Positions 11,401 through 21,504 of a stretch of 64,000 nt of DNA are shown here, piece by piece. Each line of letters starts with the position of its first letter. Position 1 is the stretch's first letter. The stretch comes from Parus major (Eukaryota > Chordata > Aves > Passeriformes > Paridae). The DNA lies in the NCBI RefSeq assembly GCF_001522545.3, contig NC_031771.1:25174847-25238846 (forward strand), written 5' to 3'. A model generated the notes under the pieces. That model was not told where the DNA came from. It was given only the letters and a program-made list of their open reading frames with translations, and ran no database searches. Position numbers and translations under genes: made by a program.

Positions 11401-14400
11401 CACAGACAGTGAATGCTTAGGGGGTGGTACTGGCACTTTGCAGGTGTGGGGAGCCATAGTGTGTCTGTGTGTGTCTGTGTGTGTCTGTGTGTGTCTGTGT
11501 GTGTCTGTGTGTGTGTGTTCCATCCTAGACAGGGAACAATAGCCCCAGCAAACACATTTCACACTCGTGCATATTACTAAAATTTCACAACCTTGCTGTT
11601 CTTGTAGGCTTGTATGGGGAAACCAAGAGACAATATGGCCCCTCTCAGGGGGTGCTATGACAGCTCGACCATCTGCAAGAATATTGGCTCTATCCAGGCC
11701 CAAGGAATATTTTAGCACGTACCAGTGCAGGTCAGTGACGTGGATGGTCAGTACATCCTGGGGAAGGAGGCAGCTCAGAGCGTGTTCTTTAGGGGGCCAT
11801 ACTGGCTCCCAGGGAAAGGGGAGATGCCATCTCCTCTCCTCAAAAGGCTGCCCCACAAGCAGCTCCATGGCACTGAAACTCACCCAGCTGTTTTGTGCTT
11901 GGAACAGGGGCTGTCTGAAGCAGGGAAGAAAGTGCTGTGGGAGCATAGTCACCCTGAGTACTTGACTTCCAAAATGGGGAGGAACTGGGGAGTGCTAAAT
12001 TTTGGTGCCCTTTTATTTCCTCATACCCACTTCCCAGCTGGGAGGACTTCTGCAACTCATAGTTGCTGGTCTGATTAGAGCTCTAGGTTCCCATCAGCTG
12101 CCCTAGGAGCTAGTCTTGATCTCAGTCTCCAAGCACAAGGCAGCATGTTTCTCTGTTGTAAGAAAAATACCCATCCAACAGCTCTGCTTTGGTTTGAAGT
12201 AGACATCATGTGCATGCATGCATTCCTTGATGAAATGTGTGTGTTGCATCTGTGAGTAGAGGGGAATTGTCTCTAGAGTGTTCCCTGTCCCACTGGGGGT
12301 GATGCAGCCCAGCCAGGCACCTGGACACAGTTAATGATCCCCTGCATCTTCTTTAAGTCTGATCTAAATCTTTAAGGTAAGGTTAGGAAAAGAGAAATCT
12401 TGCAGTGTTCTGCTTCTGTAAGGAATCCAGGTCTCTTGCCTTGAGTTAAACCTCTGTTGTCACTACATGGTGAAAAACTAGACCATGTTTTGGAATTGGA
12501 ATGAAAAATTATGTAAAAAATATAAATTACAGTGGTGCTGCATTACTTGAAGCAAGTCATCTGTAGTTCTGTTGGAAGAGATAAAGCTTTTTTTGATTCA
12601 GGATGGTGGTTGCTAGGCTGTTAGAAGTCCTAGCAATGAGAACGGAGATGAAACTGTGTTGCACTCTTGCCTTTCCTCTACCTGCAGGGATGTCAAGACA
12701 TGCATGTCTGTAGTTTTCTCCACTCTGCCACTATCACCAGTTAAAAGGCTCTCATCCTCCTGAGAGCTTCTGCCTCTTGCTAAAGGTGTCCATATGACAG
12801 GCCTTCCTGCCTGTCTGCTTACCTCTGCTTGCTCCTTCCCTGGCGATGACAAGCATATTCCAACAGTTATACTTGATTGAAAGCTGGATGAGCAAGGCAC
12901 TAGGGGAGATACCAAGGTGAAAGGAGCTACGAGGGCGCAAGGTGCTATCAAGCCATCGTAAAAATGAGGTTTCTAAACTGGCAGAGCTGGCCAACATAAA
13001 TGCTGTTGGGTGTTGTGGGGCAGCTTCTTTAAATGGTCCAGAAAAAGCCTAGACTTTGAAAGCAATGCACTGAGGGTGCTTAAAAGAGGACTCTTCAGAT
13101 GCAAATGGCATTTAAAGTGAGGAAATCTCAGGTGCAAATGCCTATTTGTTCATGGCTTTTCCATGTGCACCAGTGCCAACTTTTGTACATGCAGCTGGCA
13201 TGGATGTTTAGCCAGACTTAGGTTACCAAGTGCCAGGATCATGTTCTCTGCCAGTTGCCTTTTGCTAGCTCTTCTGTGCTGTTCCTCAAAAGCCTTCTTT
13301 CTGTACAGGTGCAGACCAATGATCGGTGGGCGTACCGCACTAGCAAAGTTTGGCTACCCTTCTGAACGGCTGCTGAGGTTGGCTGAACCTAAAAAACTCC
13401 CCACTGCTTCTCTGGTCAGAAGGTGAGAGGCTAGAAAGCCTACAGGGTGCTATAGGTAGAGCCTTGGGCCTTGTAGCATCAGTGCATCCTCAAAGTAATA
13501 AATGCAGGAACAGAAGATGGGTAAACAGAGGCCAAAATGTAGAGCAGGTTCTCTGCTGGGATTAGAACTTTTGGATTCTCTCATGGGATGAGTTCTACAC
13601 TGGAAATGGCCACAAGACAAAGCTGCCTTCTGCTGCAGCAAATGTGAGGTTTAGACATCCCAGCTGCAGCCAGTGGGGAGCATCTTTGAGTGTCAGTGCC
13701 ATGACTCTCTGCTTCCAGATCCCCTGAGTGGTCCGTGTCCCTGGCTGCACAGAACTATAATGCCTCCAAGCGTATACTGGAGCTTGCCCAGCCAAAGAAG
13801 GTGCACCCAGACTTCATGCCGCCCAGAGAGGTGAGGAGGAGGTTGAGTGAGATTTGGAGGGTACAGGGATGCAGCAAACTGTCCTGAGTTTTTAGACCCC
13901 ATATAGCCACCCCTGGATGTGCCCAGTGTAAGGGAGAAGCTGTTTGGTTCTGCTGGGGTTTACGACACTGGGAGAAACTGCCTTTTCAGAGAATAATGTT
14001 GGCTTTGCAAATCACCTGCTGGGAGACAAAAGCCAGCCAGGCTGGAGCAGGCTAGTATAGCAGGAGAGCCAAGGGAGGCATCTGGGCTTCATCCTCAGAT
14101 AAAGAATCCTGGAAAAGTGGAGAAACCTGATGGAAATGGCATGTTTAGCTTTTAGGGAGTAGTCAGGTTTGTAGTTGGGCAGTTGTGCTCCTATCGGAGT
14201 ACACAAGGGGGCATGAGATTGCAAATTCTATGTTTATTTTAACTACATTTTACCAGAAGCCTAATTTATATTTCTGGGCTTGTTCCTTTTAGGTGGGTCA
14301 TTGCTTTGGCAGGGGTGAAAGGGCTTGGAGCAATCTCAGATTACACTCATTTCCATGGCAAAGGCTACATTTTCTCTGTGCAGCCTCTGGAGCTGGGAAA

Positions 14401-16388
14401 TGGCAGGCTGGGCTGGAGCAAGACTGGGTAACAGTGTCTCTCTGAAAAGAAGTCCTCCCTGAAAAAGTAATCACATTTTCTGTAGGAATGAAGTTAACTG
14501 TACGAGCAAATTTACCCTGAAATCTGAGTGTCTCTCCTTAGCCAGGAAGTTATGTGATTCACCCAGGAAGATGAATATAAAAAACATGGAAGAAATTTCT
14601 CTGCACTGTTACCTGGCTACCCAGGCTCTCATTACAGGCACTCCTGTCCTGGCTCTGAGTGGGCAACGGCTAGGGAATTGCTGTAGCACCAAAATTACTT
14701 AATAGTTTAGGTAAAGGAAAGATAATGGATTCTGGAAAATAAAGAGTGACCATGTCTGCAAAGGAAGGGTGCTGGGATTCTCATCCTTGTGGAGAGGGAG
14801 CATGTCTCTGTGGGCTGCTGTACAAGCTCTGTGTCTGCACATCCCTCCCCCATTCTGGACCTATGTAGGTGCCAACACAAATTTCCAGCTTTGCAACCTC
14901 GGCCAATGCATCAGCACGGGTCCAGAAGCTCGCAGAGCCCTTGATAAGGGAGACAACCTGCTGCACTAAGCACACCCATCCTGGTGATCTCATCTCTTCG
15001 GTAAGGCAGCATCACCTGGGACCCTACATGGATGGGACTCTTGGCAGAGGGCACAGGTGCTCAATTGCTTGTGGCTCCCTTCATCCCATCCTGGATGTGC
15101 TGCTCTCCATGAGGCTGGCCTAGCTGCTTCCTGAGCTGGAAAGCAGGATGTGTGCTCCATTCAGAGCATGAACTGACTCCCAGCACATGTCCCCAGAGAA
15201 TGGCAGAGCTGTGCCTAGCCTGCACTTGTGGGGATGGGGAGAGGTGGACGAGTGCCTAACTGAGATCTCCAGTGCTGGGGGTGGGTTGGACAAAGGTCTG
15301 TGAGTAATAGGAGGCTGGAGGGCAGGTTGTGGGACTGGCCAGGCAGTGATTTCTCCTTCTACAGTTTGCCTGGTGCCAAACACTGCTGAGGACAGGATCA
15401 TGTCCCATCTGCCTGTGGTCAGTGACTGTGAACCTGGGAACATTGACTTGGTTGCACGCTGAGCACACTTGAATGCCAGGAGCACATCTAAGGACCTTCC
15501 TCCCAATTCTTCCACAGGTTTCCAGGTCATCTCAGAAGGCAGTTGCAAGCCCTCGGACCATTGAGCTTTCGAAGCCGAAACAAGTCCATGCTAAGTACAT
15601 TCCCCCACGGGATCCTGAGTGGCCTGTGACACAGGCTGCCAAGCACGCAGTGGCTACACCAAGGGTTGTGGAGCTGGCCCAGCCTAGCACAAGGTAGGTA
15701 TGGCTTCCCCATCACAGGGAAATGATCAGCTGCCAGCCCATTTTGTGTGGCTCATGGCACCTTGCTCATTTGTGTTTGGCCAGAGAGATTAGGCCAAGAT
15801 TAGGAAGTACTCTTCCACTTTCAAAATGCATGGCTTTTATATGTCTGGATGTGGATGCTACTTGGATTGCTGTTTAAAAAGCCCTTTTGAGGTAGGAGAG
15901 TCAAAAGAGAAGAAATAGGAACTTTCAAATTCCAGCAGGAATTACTGGTTGGGACTTCTTATTAATTCCAATTATAAAAAGCAACCAACTGGCAAAGGGC
16001 AGAGTGTAACACATTCATGTTGCCCAGCATGTTGCAGCTGACCTCAGCCCAGTCTGCAGGAAGTTCTGGGTAGGATGTTTCACAGAGGGTGAGGGAATGC
16101 CTGGCTGTAGTGGCTGTGAGAGATATCCCTCCCCTGACGACAGCAGTGGAGGTGTGATGCCTTTTGTTTTGACAGGGAAGGGCAGGCTTAGGTGAAGGTG
16201 TGGCAGCTGGCAGGCAGCTGACAGCTGGCCTTGCTCCAGTGAGGATTAACCATCCCTACCCTCTCTCCTCCAGACCTCGTATGGGCTTGACTACACTCAA
16301 CCCAGATGCATTCAAAGTGAAGGAGGCTGCTATAAAGGCAGCTTGTTCTCCACGGATCGAAGAACTAGCTCGACCAATTCAGCGCTAA
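8420..16388 (+). CDS. THEGL: THEG-like protein (SPMAP2L), 5'-partial
   Basis: Sperm-associated THEG-family protein. Seven exons join in frame: 8420-8462, 10527-10577, 13309-13422, 13719-13830, 14869-15000, 15518-15693 and 16274-16388. They give 246 residues plus stop. The protein is built from seven THEG repeats with the core [S/T]xRxxxLAxPK: SRILELAKPK, SERLLRLAEPKK, SKRILELAQPKK, SARVQKLAEP, SPRTIELSKPK, TPRVVELAQP and SPRIEELARP. Family members are known from haploid germ cells and sperm flagella. Position between ARL9 and HOPX agrees with THEGL rather than THEG. All junction phases are compatible. The start codon was not found; it should be in or near the island at 7640-7990. The first two exons rest on splice sites, phase and the repeat that forms across their junction, so they are less certain than the last five. 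Confidence 0.85.
10527..10577 (+). CDS. THEGL: THEGL exon with ILELAKPK
   Basis: A 51-bp exon, acceptor ttttggcag and donor gtaagt, reading ILELAKPKTVFHESSP and ending in phase 2. The repeat core is diagnostic. The overlapping 61-codon ORF in another frame is a shadow. Confidence 0.78.
11461..11518 (+). repeat. Perfect 10-bp tandem repeat GTGTCTGTGT x5
   Basis: Five exact copies of GTGTCTGTGT run from 11461 to 11510 and pass into plain (GT)4. It lies in a THEGL intron and creates opposite-strand His/Thr-rich shadow ORFs. Confidence 0.95.
13309..13422 (+). CDS. THEGL: THEGL exon with SERLLRLAEPKK
   Basis: The acceptor is ttctgtacag and the donor gtgaga. The exon is 114 bp with phase 2 at both ends and reads through GGRTALAKFGYPSERLLRL to LVR. 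The upstream AC from the previous exon plus G makes Thr. Confidence 0.85.
13719..13830 (+). CDS. THEGL: THEGL exon with SKRILELAQPKK
   Basis: Acceptor gcttccag, donor gtgagg. It reads SPEWSVSLAAQNYNASKRI and then LELAQPKKVHPDFMPPRE, ending in phase 0. The PEW(P/S)V plus PPR(E/D) spacing is typical of THEG repeats. Confidence 0.92.
14869..15000 (+). CDS. THEGL: THEGL exon with SARVQKLAEP
   Basis: The acceptor is weak (cctatgtag) but phase 0 is kept at both ends and the donor is gtaagg. It reads VPTQISSFATSANASARVQK, then LAEPLIRE and a Cys- and His-containing tail ending DLISS. Confidence 0.82.
15518..15693 (+). CDS. THEGL: THEGL exon with two THEG repeats
   Basis: Acceptor ttccacag, donor gtaggt. 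It contains SPRTIELSKPK and TPRVVELAQP separated by KYIPPRDPEWPVTQAA, and ends in phase 2. Confidence 0.93.
16274..16388 (+). CDS. THEGL: THEGL terminal exon
   Basis: Acceptor ctctcctccag. It reads PRMGLTTLNPDAFKVKEAA and the last repeat SPRIEELARPIQR, then TAA at 16386-16388. Confidence 0.92.
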
Positions 16389-16526
16389 GCTCCCTCAGAA
16401 ATGCTCCTGCTATCTGCCCACATCACCCCTTGGAACATCACTCTCTCTGGCCTGTGCTGTGGCTCGAAAATCTCCTTGAACACAGTGCAGAGGTAGCACT
16501 CAGCAGGAACACTTTCTGTGAGTTCA

Positions 16527-16532
16527 AATAAA
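16527..16532 (+). terminator. THEGL: THEGL polyadenylation signal AATAAA
   Basis: Canonical AATAAA 139 bp after the THEGL stop codon, giving a short 3' UTR of about 160 bp. Confidence 0.7.
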
Positions 16533-16549
16533 AGCATCATTCCTTAAGA

Positions 16550-18229
16550 ATAGTCATCAGGGAAAATTAACAGAACTCGACCTAATGTGGGAAGACTCTG
16601 TCCCTAGGATGGGTTATGTCTGGAGTTTCTCTCTTGATTGCTGTAATAGTTTAAGAAGTAATGAAACAACTGCTGGGGGAAAGCAGCACAGGAACTGTCC
16701 TTTCACGTAGGGAAGTGTGGCAAACCACACCCAAGAGCACGCAGTAAGTTGATGCAACACAAGTCCTGAATTAGGGTTTAAAAATTTTTGCTAAATTTTA
16801 ATCATCCTCTTACTGACACTCAGAAGTTTTGTGCTTGTGGCAGAAGTAGAAATACAAAAGGCTACAAAGTATGTTGAGTTGACTTGGATTTGGGGCCTGT
16901 TTTCTCAAATGCCTGGAGAACAGGCAGATCCGGTTACGTAGGTGGGTGAAAATCTGTGTGGTTCAGCTACTCAGTTGTACGACCCTGGGCAAAACAAGAG
17001 AGTTCTGCACTGGGATATTTGGAGCCTAACTCAAAAAAGCAGAGTTCCCCTCAGAGTAAGAGAGAAGACAAGTTGCAAACGCTTAGAAGGAAGCAAGTAT
17101 TGATGGAAGAGTCTGCAGAACAAATTCTGAGCTCCAGTCGGGTTTGTGGGTGAGTCAGTTTGGCAGCTGGATTGCAGGGGAACAACAGCCTGTGTGGGGC
17201 ATGGCATAAGGGAGAATGCTTTTATCTGCTTCCTACAAGGTCAGTGTGTTTTGCACTGGCTGCCCAACCACTGATGACAGGCTGGAGATACTGAGGCACA
17301 AGAGATGCTCACCAGTAAGGGACAAAAGCCACAAATGAAAGCATATGGCAGATTCAGAGACAATGTATTTTAATCTTCCCTGTGTTAAGCTGATTCTCCT
17401 TCCAGAGGAATAGAGGCAGGTGACCACAAACCAGAAGGGATTAATCAGAGGATCCATTAATTGATTCAGTAATCCACTAAGTAGAGTGCTTCTGCAGCCT
17501 TTTGAACAAGGTAAGGTCACTGGGCAACGGTGCTGGTTATTTTTAGAGCAGGCATTGTCCTGTGCCAAAATGGATGAGAGTTTGGACTTCGTGCAAGAGC
17601 CTCAGTGCAGCTGCATTCCTCAGGCTTGAGAATGGCCAGAAGGAGACTGGGGTATCCTCCTAAAGCCCCTACGCTGGTGGGGAACCCCAGCACCACCAGC
17701 CTCTACCTCTCCAGGGATTAGGAGGTGTGTGGGGCTGTGTGGGCTGCCATGCATGGACCCACGGGTGCCCTGGGAGACGAGGCTGCCCATGGCTGTCCCT
17801 GTGGCAAAGGGAAAACCCACTGTGCCCACTGAGGCTGCCTTGGAGCAACGTTGCCCTTCCAGAGGGAAGGAGTCTGCCTTCTGTCACGGTGGCAGGGAGC
17901 ACAAGCAGGGACATAATAGACCTCCTCTCATCAAAAAACATTGGGTTTTTATAATTACACTGGGAAAAATCCCAGAACAGACCGTGAATTCTTTCTCTTT
18001 GGTGACCTTCAACAGAAAGGTAAAAAAGGCTTTCAAGGGATGCTTGACTTTGTCTTACTATGGTGTAGGACTTGCTTTGCCAGCATCCAGAGCTGATCCA
18101 GGCATGTTGAGCCAAAACAGGTCACCTGAACAGCATACCTGGTTTTCCAGATGCCCTGCTCTCTGGATGATCTGTACCTTAAAGCTAGCACACATACTTT
18201 GCCTCCGGGAATTGTAAGGAAAACAAATC
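16550..18229. other. Convergent intergenic spacer
   Basis: This lies between the 3' ends of THEGL and HOPX. No exon, repeat family or RNA gene was recognised on either strand; open frames here have no family resemblance. Confidence 0.5.
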
Positions 18230-18235
18230 TTTATT
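18230..18235 (-). terminator. HOPX: HOPX candidate polyadenylation signal
   Basis: The minus strand reads AATAAA here, about 340 bp after the HOPX stop codon. No nearer minus-strand match was seen. Confidence 0.5.
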
Positions 18236-18371
18236 TCTTCCCTCTATATTTGAACACGTATCATGGCAAATTGTCTGCAAGCCTGGGACAAGGGCATGAA
18301 ATTGCCTTTTCTTGCGGAGCTGCTGTTAATGGGTTGGAATCATTAGACAGGTTATCAGCCGTCAAAAGTTG

Positions 18372-18382
18372 TATACACACAC

Positions 18383-18413
<31 letters not shown>
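18372..18413. repeat. AC/GT-AT microsatellite with palindromic core
   Basis: A tract that runs from (AC) through a 14-bp perfect palindrome TACACACGTGTGTA into (AT)n. It lies in the predicted HOPX 3' UTR and could form a hairpin in the RNA. Confidence 0.9.
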
Positions 18414-18576
18414 ATGGGTTTTTTCTTGTTATGTACATGTTAAATAAAATTTATGTTAAATAGCAGAGTATTACTTTGTATCGCAAAACCTATTGCAACA
18501 GAAGAACCCCGAGGAAACCCACTCTGAAGAGCTTCACCATCCTTTATAAGAGGTGAGGGGACTGGAGCAGCATTCT

Positions 18577-18654
18577 CTAGTCCCTGACAGACCCGCTTTC
18601 TGAGGGCAGCCCTTCAGACTTCCTCCACTCCGCCAGGCGCTGCTTGAACCATTT
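18577..18654 (-). CDS. HOPX: HOPX exon with homeodomain helix 3
   Basis: The minus-strand acceptor is ctctccag. The exon opens with KWFKQRLAEWRKSEGLPSE and ends SGSVRD then TAG at 18577-18579. It is 78 bp in phase 0. Confidence 0.95.
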   Translation of the reverse strand, partial: KWFKQRLAEWRKSEGLPSESGSVRD

Positions 18655-21067
18655 CTGGAGAGAAAGAACAAAGCAGAGACTGAGTGCACTGGGCTGAGAG
18701 AAGCTGCTGAGTAACTTTGCTAAAGGTGCAGGTGTCAGCACATGGGATGAAGCGAGGGGAACTCGTGGTGCTGCTGCCTTGTGGCAAGGTGCTGTTCCCA
18801 GGCAGTACAGGCAGCCAGGATGGTCGCTCCTGACCAAATGGTCTTGTAACCTATGTGTGCACCTCTTCAAACTCATTTCTCTAGCTCTCTTCAGACCTTG
18901 ACAGCATGGGTGAGTCCTTATTATTGCTGTGAGTCCAGGTTTTTCTTGCAGAGTAAGGGATTGGCTAAGGAGCTGGATGGTGTCTGTTTAAATGACTGGA
19001 GAAAGTGAAACAATCACTTGCGGGTCCAAAACTGACAGGAATCAAAAGCTCACCTGTATCAGAAAGGATGAGAGGTACAGCACATTGGCTCTCAACAAAA
19101 GTAAGAATAAATCTATTTTTAAAATGGTTTAAAAATTGTCTTAGTGTTCAGGCAATATGCACATCAATGTTAGCAGTAACTTAGCACTATGTCTGTTGAA
19201 ACTTAGCATCTGGAAGCCCATTCCAAGAGCTGCTGATGCCAATTCAAGGCAGCCACAATTTAAAATATTAGATAAAATGTATCTAGTTAAATCTATACTA
19301 CCTAAGAAGAAAAGTAAAAAAAAAAATATAACTCATGTGCCGGAAGCACAGCTCAGCCTTTTGTTGGCAATGTGCCTGTGATTCCTTTTGTTGCAGCTCA
19401 TTTTGTTGCTATATTTGTTCATGGGTATTTTTGAAGCCATTACGGTCTGTAATGATACAACCACTGTGCTCTCTACAAGTGTCTCTCACACTGCCTTTGA
19501 CCACATCCAGTCATATGATTGACAGCCTAGCCTCCTCTCAAAAATTACACTTTCCGTCCTAAACCATCATGTCCTCTTTGCATCTTATTGTTACTGAATT
19601 TTTTATTAAAATGGCTGCTATTTCTAGATGATAAAGCACTCCAGATGTCAGGGGCAATGATTCTCTGTGTTCTACGCAATGCAGGCACTTTGCAACTCCC
19701 CAGCCCAGTCTTGATCCTGTCCCTAACATGACCTTCATCTCCAGATCTCTAGGAGTACTCTCAACTAGTGGGAAAAGATAGCTATCAGGAAAAGATCTGC
19801 AGAGATGCCCTGGGCACATATGGCTTGTGTTTACAAGTTGCTGTAGGAAAAAAAAAAAAAAAAAAAAGAAAAAAAAAGGAACAGTGCCATTTCTATGGAG
19901 AAAAAGGTATTTTAGGGGTGCTGCCTCAAACAAGCAGTGATTGATGCCTCACCAAAGCCTAGTCCATTCAGTTCATTCCAGCTGAGGACTATCAGTGCAA
20001 TGGATGCTGTTCCAGCATCTTTCCCTGGGACAGGCTAAATGCTGACATTGCCAGCTTGGCTTTTATACCACTTTGGCTTTGCTGAGGGAGAGCCAGGCTT
20101 GGCAGCTCTCTGCAAACTGCTGCTAACTTTCCAGTGGGTTGGATTTCTCTTCTATACCCATAAATGCTGCTAGGGGTGTAGTAAACACCTGCATCGCAAT
20201 GAGCTGCACTGCCACCTGAAGGAACGTTTGCTTCTGAAGCCCATGGTAGCCCACAGGTAGCCAGCTGGAGCACAGGGCTTGGTGGAATTCCCAGACAGTG
20301 GCAGCCTGTCCCTGTGGAGGGGTATTTGGAGGTCTCTGTGTCTCCTGGAGAGGCTGACATGTGGGCTTAGGGATGCTGAGGCAGAGGGTGCACAGCCTGA
20401 GCATGTCCCACAGCACATCCTGCAGGAATTGCATCTATCCTCTATCTGTTTTAAAATGACAGTACTTTCTTCAGACCTTAAAACCAGCAGTAGTTTGTGC
20501 ATCCAAGACTATCAGAAATGGTTTGGAAGAACAGCATGCACGGGTTGTACATTCAGGAGCAGAAACACACGAAGTGCAGGAAGGATGTGGGGTACAGGGA
20601 GGTGCTGTGTTACAGTACAACTCTGTGGGTGTAGTTAGGGGTGTGCTGGGGCTTGCAGAGGTGCAGAGGAGACTTGTGGGTGCAGTGAGGAGTGTGCAGG
20701 GTGCACGGTGGTGCAGGGAGTGCAAGAGGGAGCAGATGGGGCACCGAGGAGTGCAGGCAGTGTGAGGGGAGCATGAGAAGGGCAGGGGGTGCTGTAGGAA
20801 GCCTGTGCAGGGGACAGACAGGTGCAGGCGTACGACAGAGAGACCAGGACAGGCAGGAGATGTGGGGCACGGAGGCATGCAGGGGGAGCAGGGCTGGTGC
20901 CAGGGGCAGGATGAGGGGCATACACTCACCAGAGTCTGCTCCTCGGAGAGCCCGGTCTCAGCAGCGATGAGGCACAGTGTGGTGGGGTCAGGATGCTTAT
21001 TCACCTTGCAGAAGTGGTACTCCAGGATCTCCAGCTGCTCCTCAGTGGGAATCACTGGCTTTTCCAT
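18577..21067 (-). CDS. HOPX: HOP homeobox (homeodomain-only protein)
   Basis: Small atypical homeodomain protein that acts as a nuclear co-regulator, known in heart, lung and stem-cell differentiation, without binding DNA itself. Two coding exons on the minus strand, 21067-20930 and 18654-18577, give 71 residues. The homeodomain reads EEQLEILEYHFCKVNKHPDP, then TTLCLIAAETGLSEEQTL, then KWFKQRLAEWRKSEGL, and is almost the whole protein. In helix 3 the invariant Asn51 is Gln and Arg53 is Leu, the known HOPX peculiarity that removes DNA binding. The start ATG at 21065-21067 has a strong context (GCCATGG). The frame is open for 12 more codons to the exon's acceptor, so an extended isoform from another first exon is possible. 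Splice phases agree and length is close to the 73 residues of the human protein. Confidence 0.95.
19848..19877 (+). repeat. Poly-A tract in HOPX intron
   Basis: Twenty A, one G, then nine A. No retrocopy is recognisable next to it. Confidence 0.9.
20560..20910 (+). repeat. G/A-rich low-complexity stretch
   Basis: About 350 bp in the HOPX intron made of irregular repeats of GTGCAG, GGAG and similar words, purine-biased on the plus strand. Unit length is not constant, so it is a decayed minisatellite or low-complexity sequence. It explains the Cys/Pro/His-rich minus-strand ORFs. Confidence 0.65.
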
Positions 21068-21105
21068 GGCTATCTCCTCCTGGGGCAGGGCTATGGGGCC
21101 AGGCA
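20930..21105 (-). CDS. HOPX: HOPX exon with homeodomain helices 1 and 2
   Basis: The acceptor is ctctccgcag at the upper end and the donor gtgagt below 20930. Bases 21068-21105 are 5' UTR if translation starts at 21067. The exon codes from MEKPVIPTEEQ to GLSEEQTL. The longer ORF that reads past the donor into Cys/Pro-rich sequence is intronic. Confidence 0.93.
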
Positions 21106-21369
21106 CTGCGGAGAGGGGCTGGTGTCATTGCTCAAGCTGGGAGTGGCTAGAGGGGCTACACTTGCTGAGCCCCAGATTTGCCATCCGTGTCCCCACCAAC
21201 CTCACCCCCCTGGCCCCAGCTGTGGCCTCAGGCTGCAGCAGGGCTCAACTCCCTTCCCAAAGACATGCCGGGGGCTCAGCTGGGAGCACCAGCCCCCCAG
21301 CAACTCCTGTCTCCGTTTCCTCACTGCAGCGACCACACTCCAGCAGTGCCCAGCGCTGAGCTGTCTCAC

Positions 21370-21504
21370 CATCCTCAGCTGGCAGGAAGCTGCAGGCTGC
21401 TCAGCACTCCCCTGGTGCTGTATTTATAGCCAGTGTGACTCCCATGGGAACGATTCCTGTTTACAGCCGTATTTAGGCCTGGGCGTCACTTAGGAGTGAT
21501 GTCA
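21370..21504 (-). promoter_or_regulatory. HOPX: Candidate TATA-type HOPX promoter and short first exon
   Basis: On the minus strand a TATAAATA box (21421-21428) is followed about 50 bp later by a splice donor gtgaga whose exon would end at 21370. This suggests a very short untranslated first exon. Upstream of the TATA box are a forkhead-like TGTTTAC (plus-strand reading, 21458-21464), a CArG-like CCTAAATACG with one mismatch (21468-21477) and a CRE-like TGATGTCA (21497-21504). SRF regulation would suit the known biology of HOPX, but binding is inferred. Confidence 0.5.

Noticed and set aside
11275..11952. 225-codon minus-strand frame
   Set aside because: Runs through the GT decamer repeat, giving a His/Thr-rich artefact; no domain features.
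20471..20929. Continuation of the HOPX frame past the donor
   Set aside because: Low-complexity intronic sequence; the next real exon at 18654 fits in phase.
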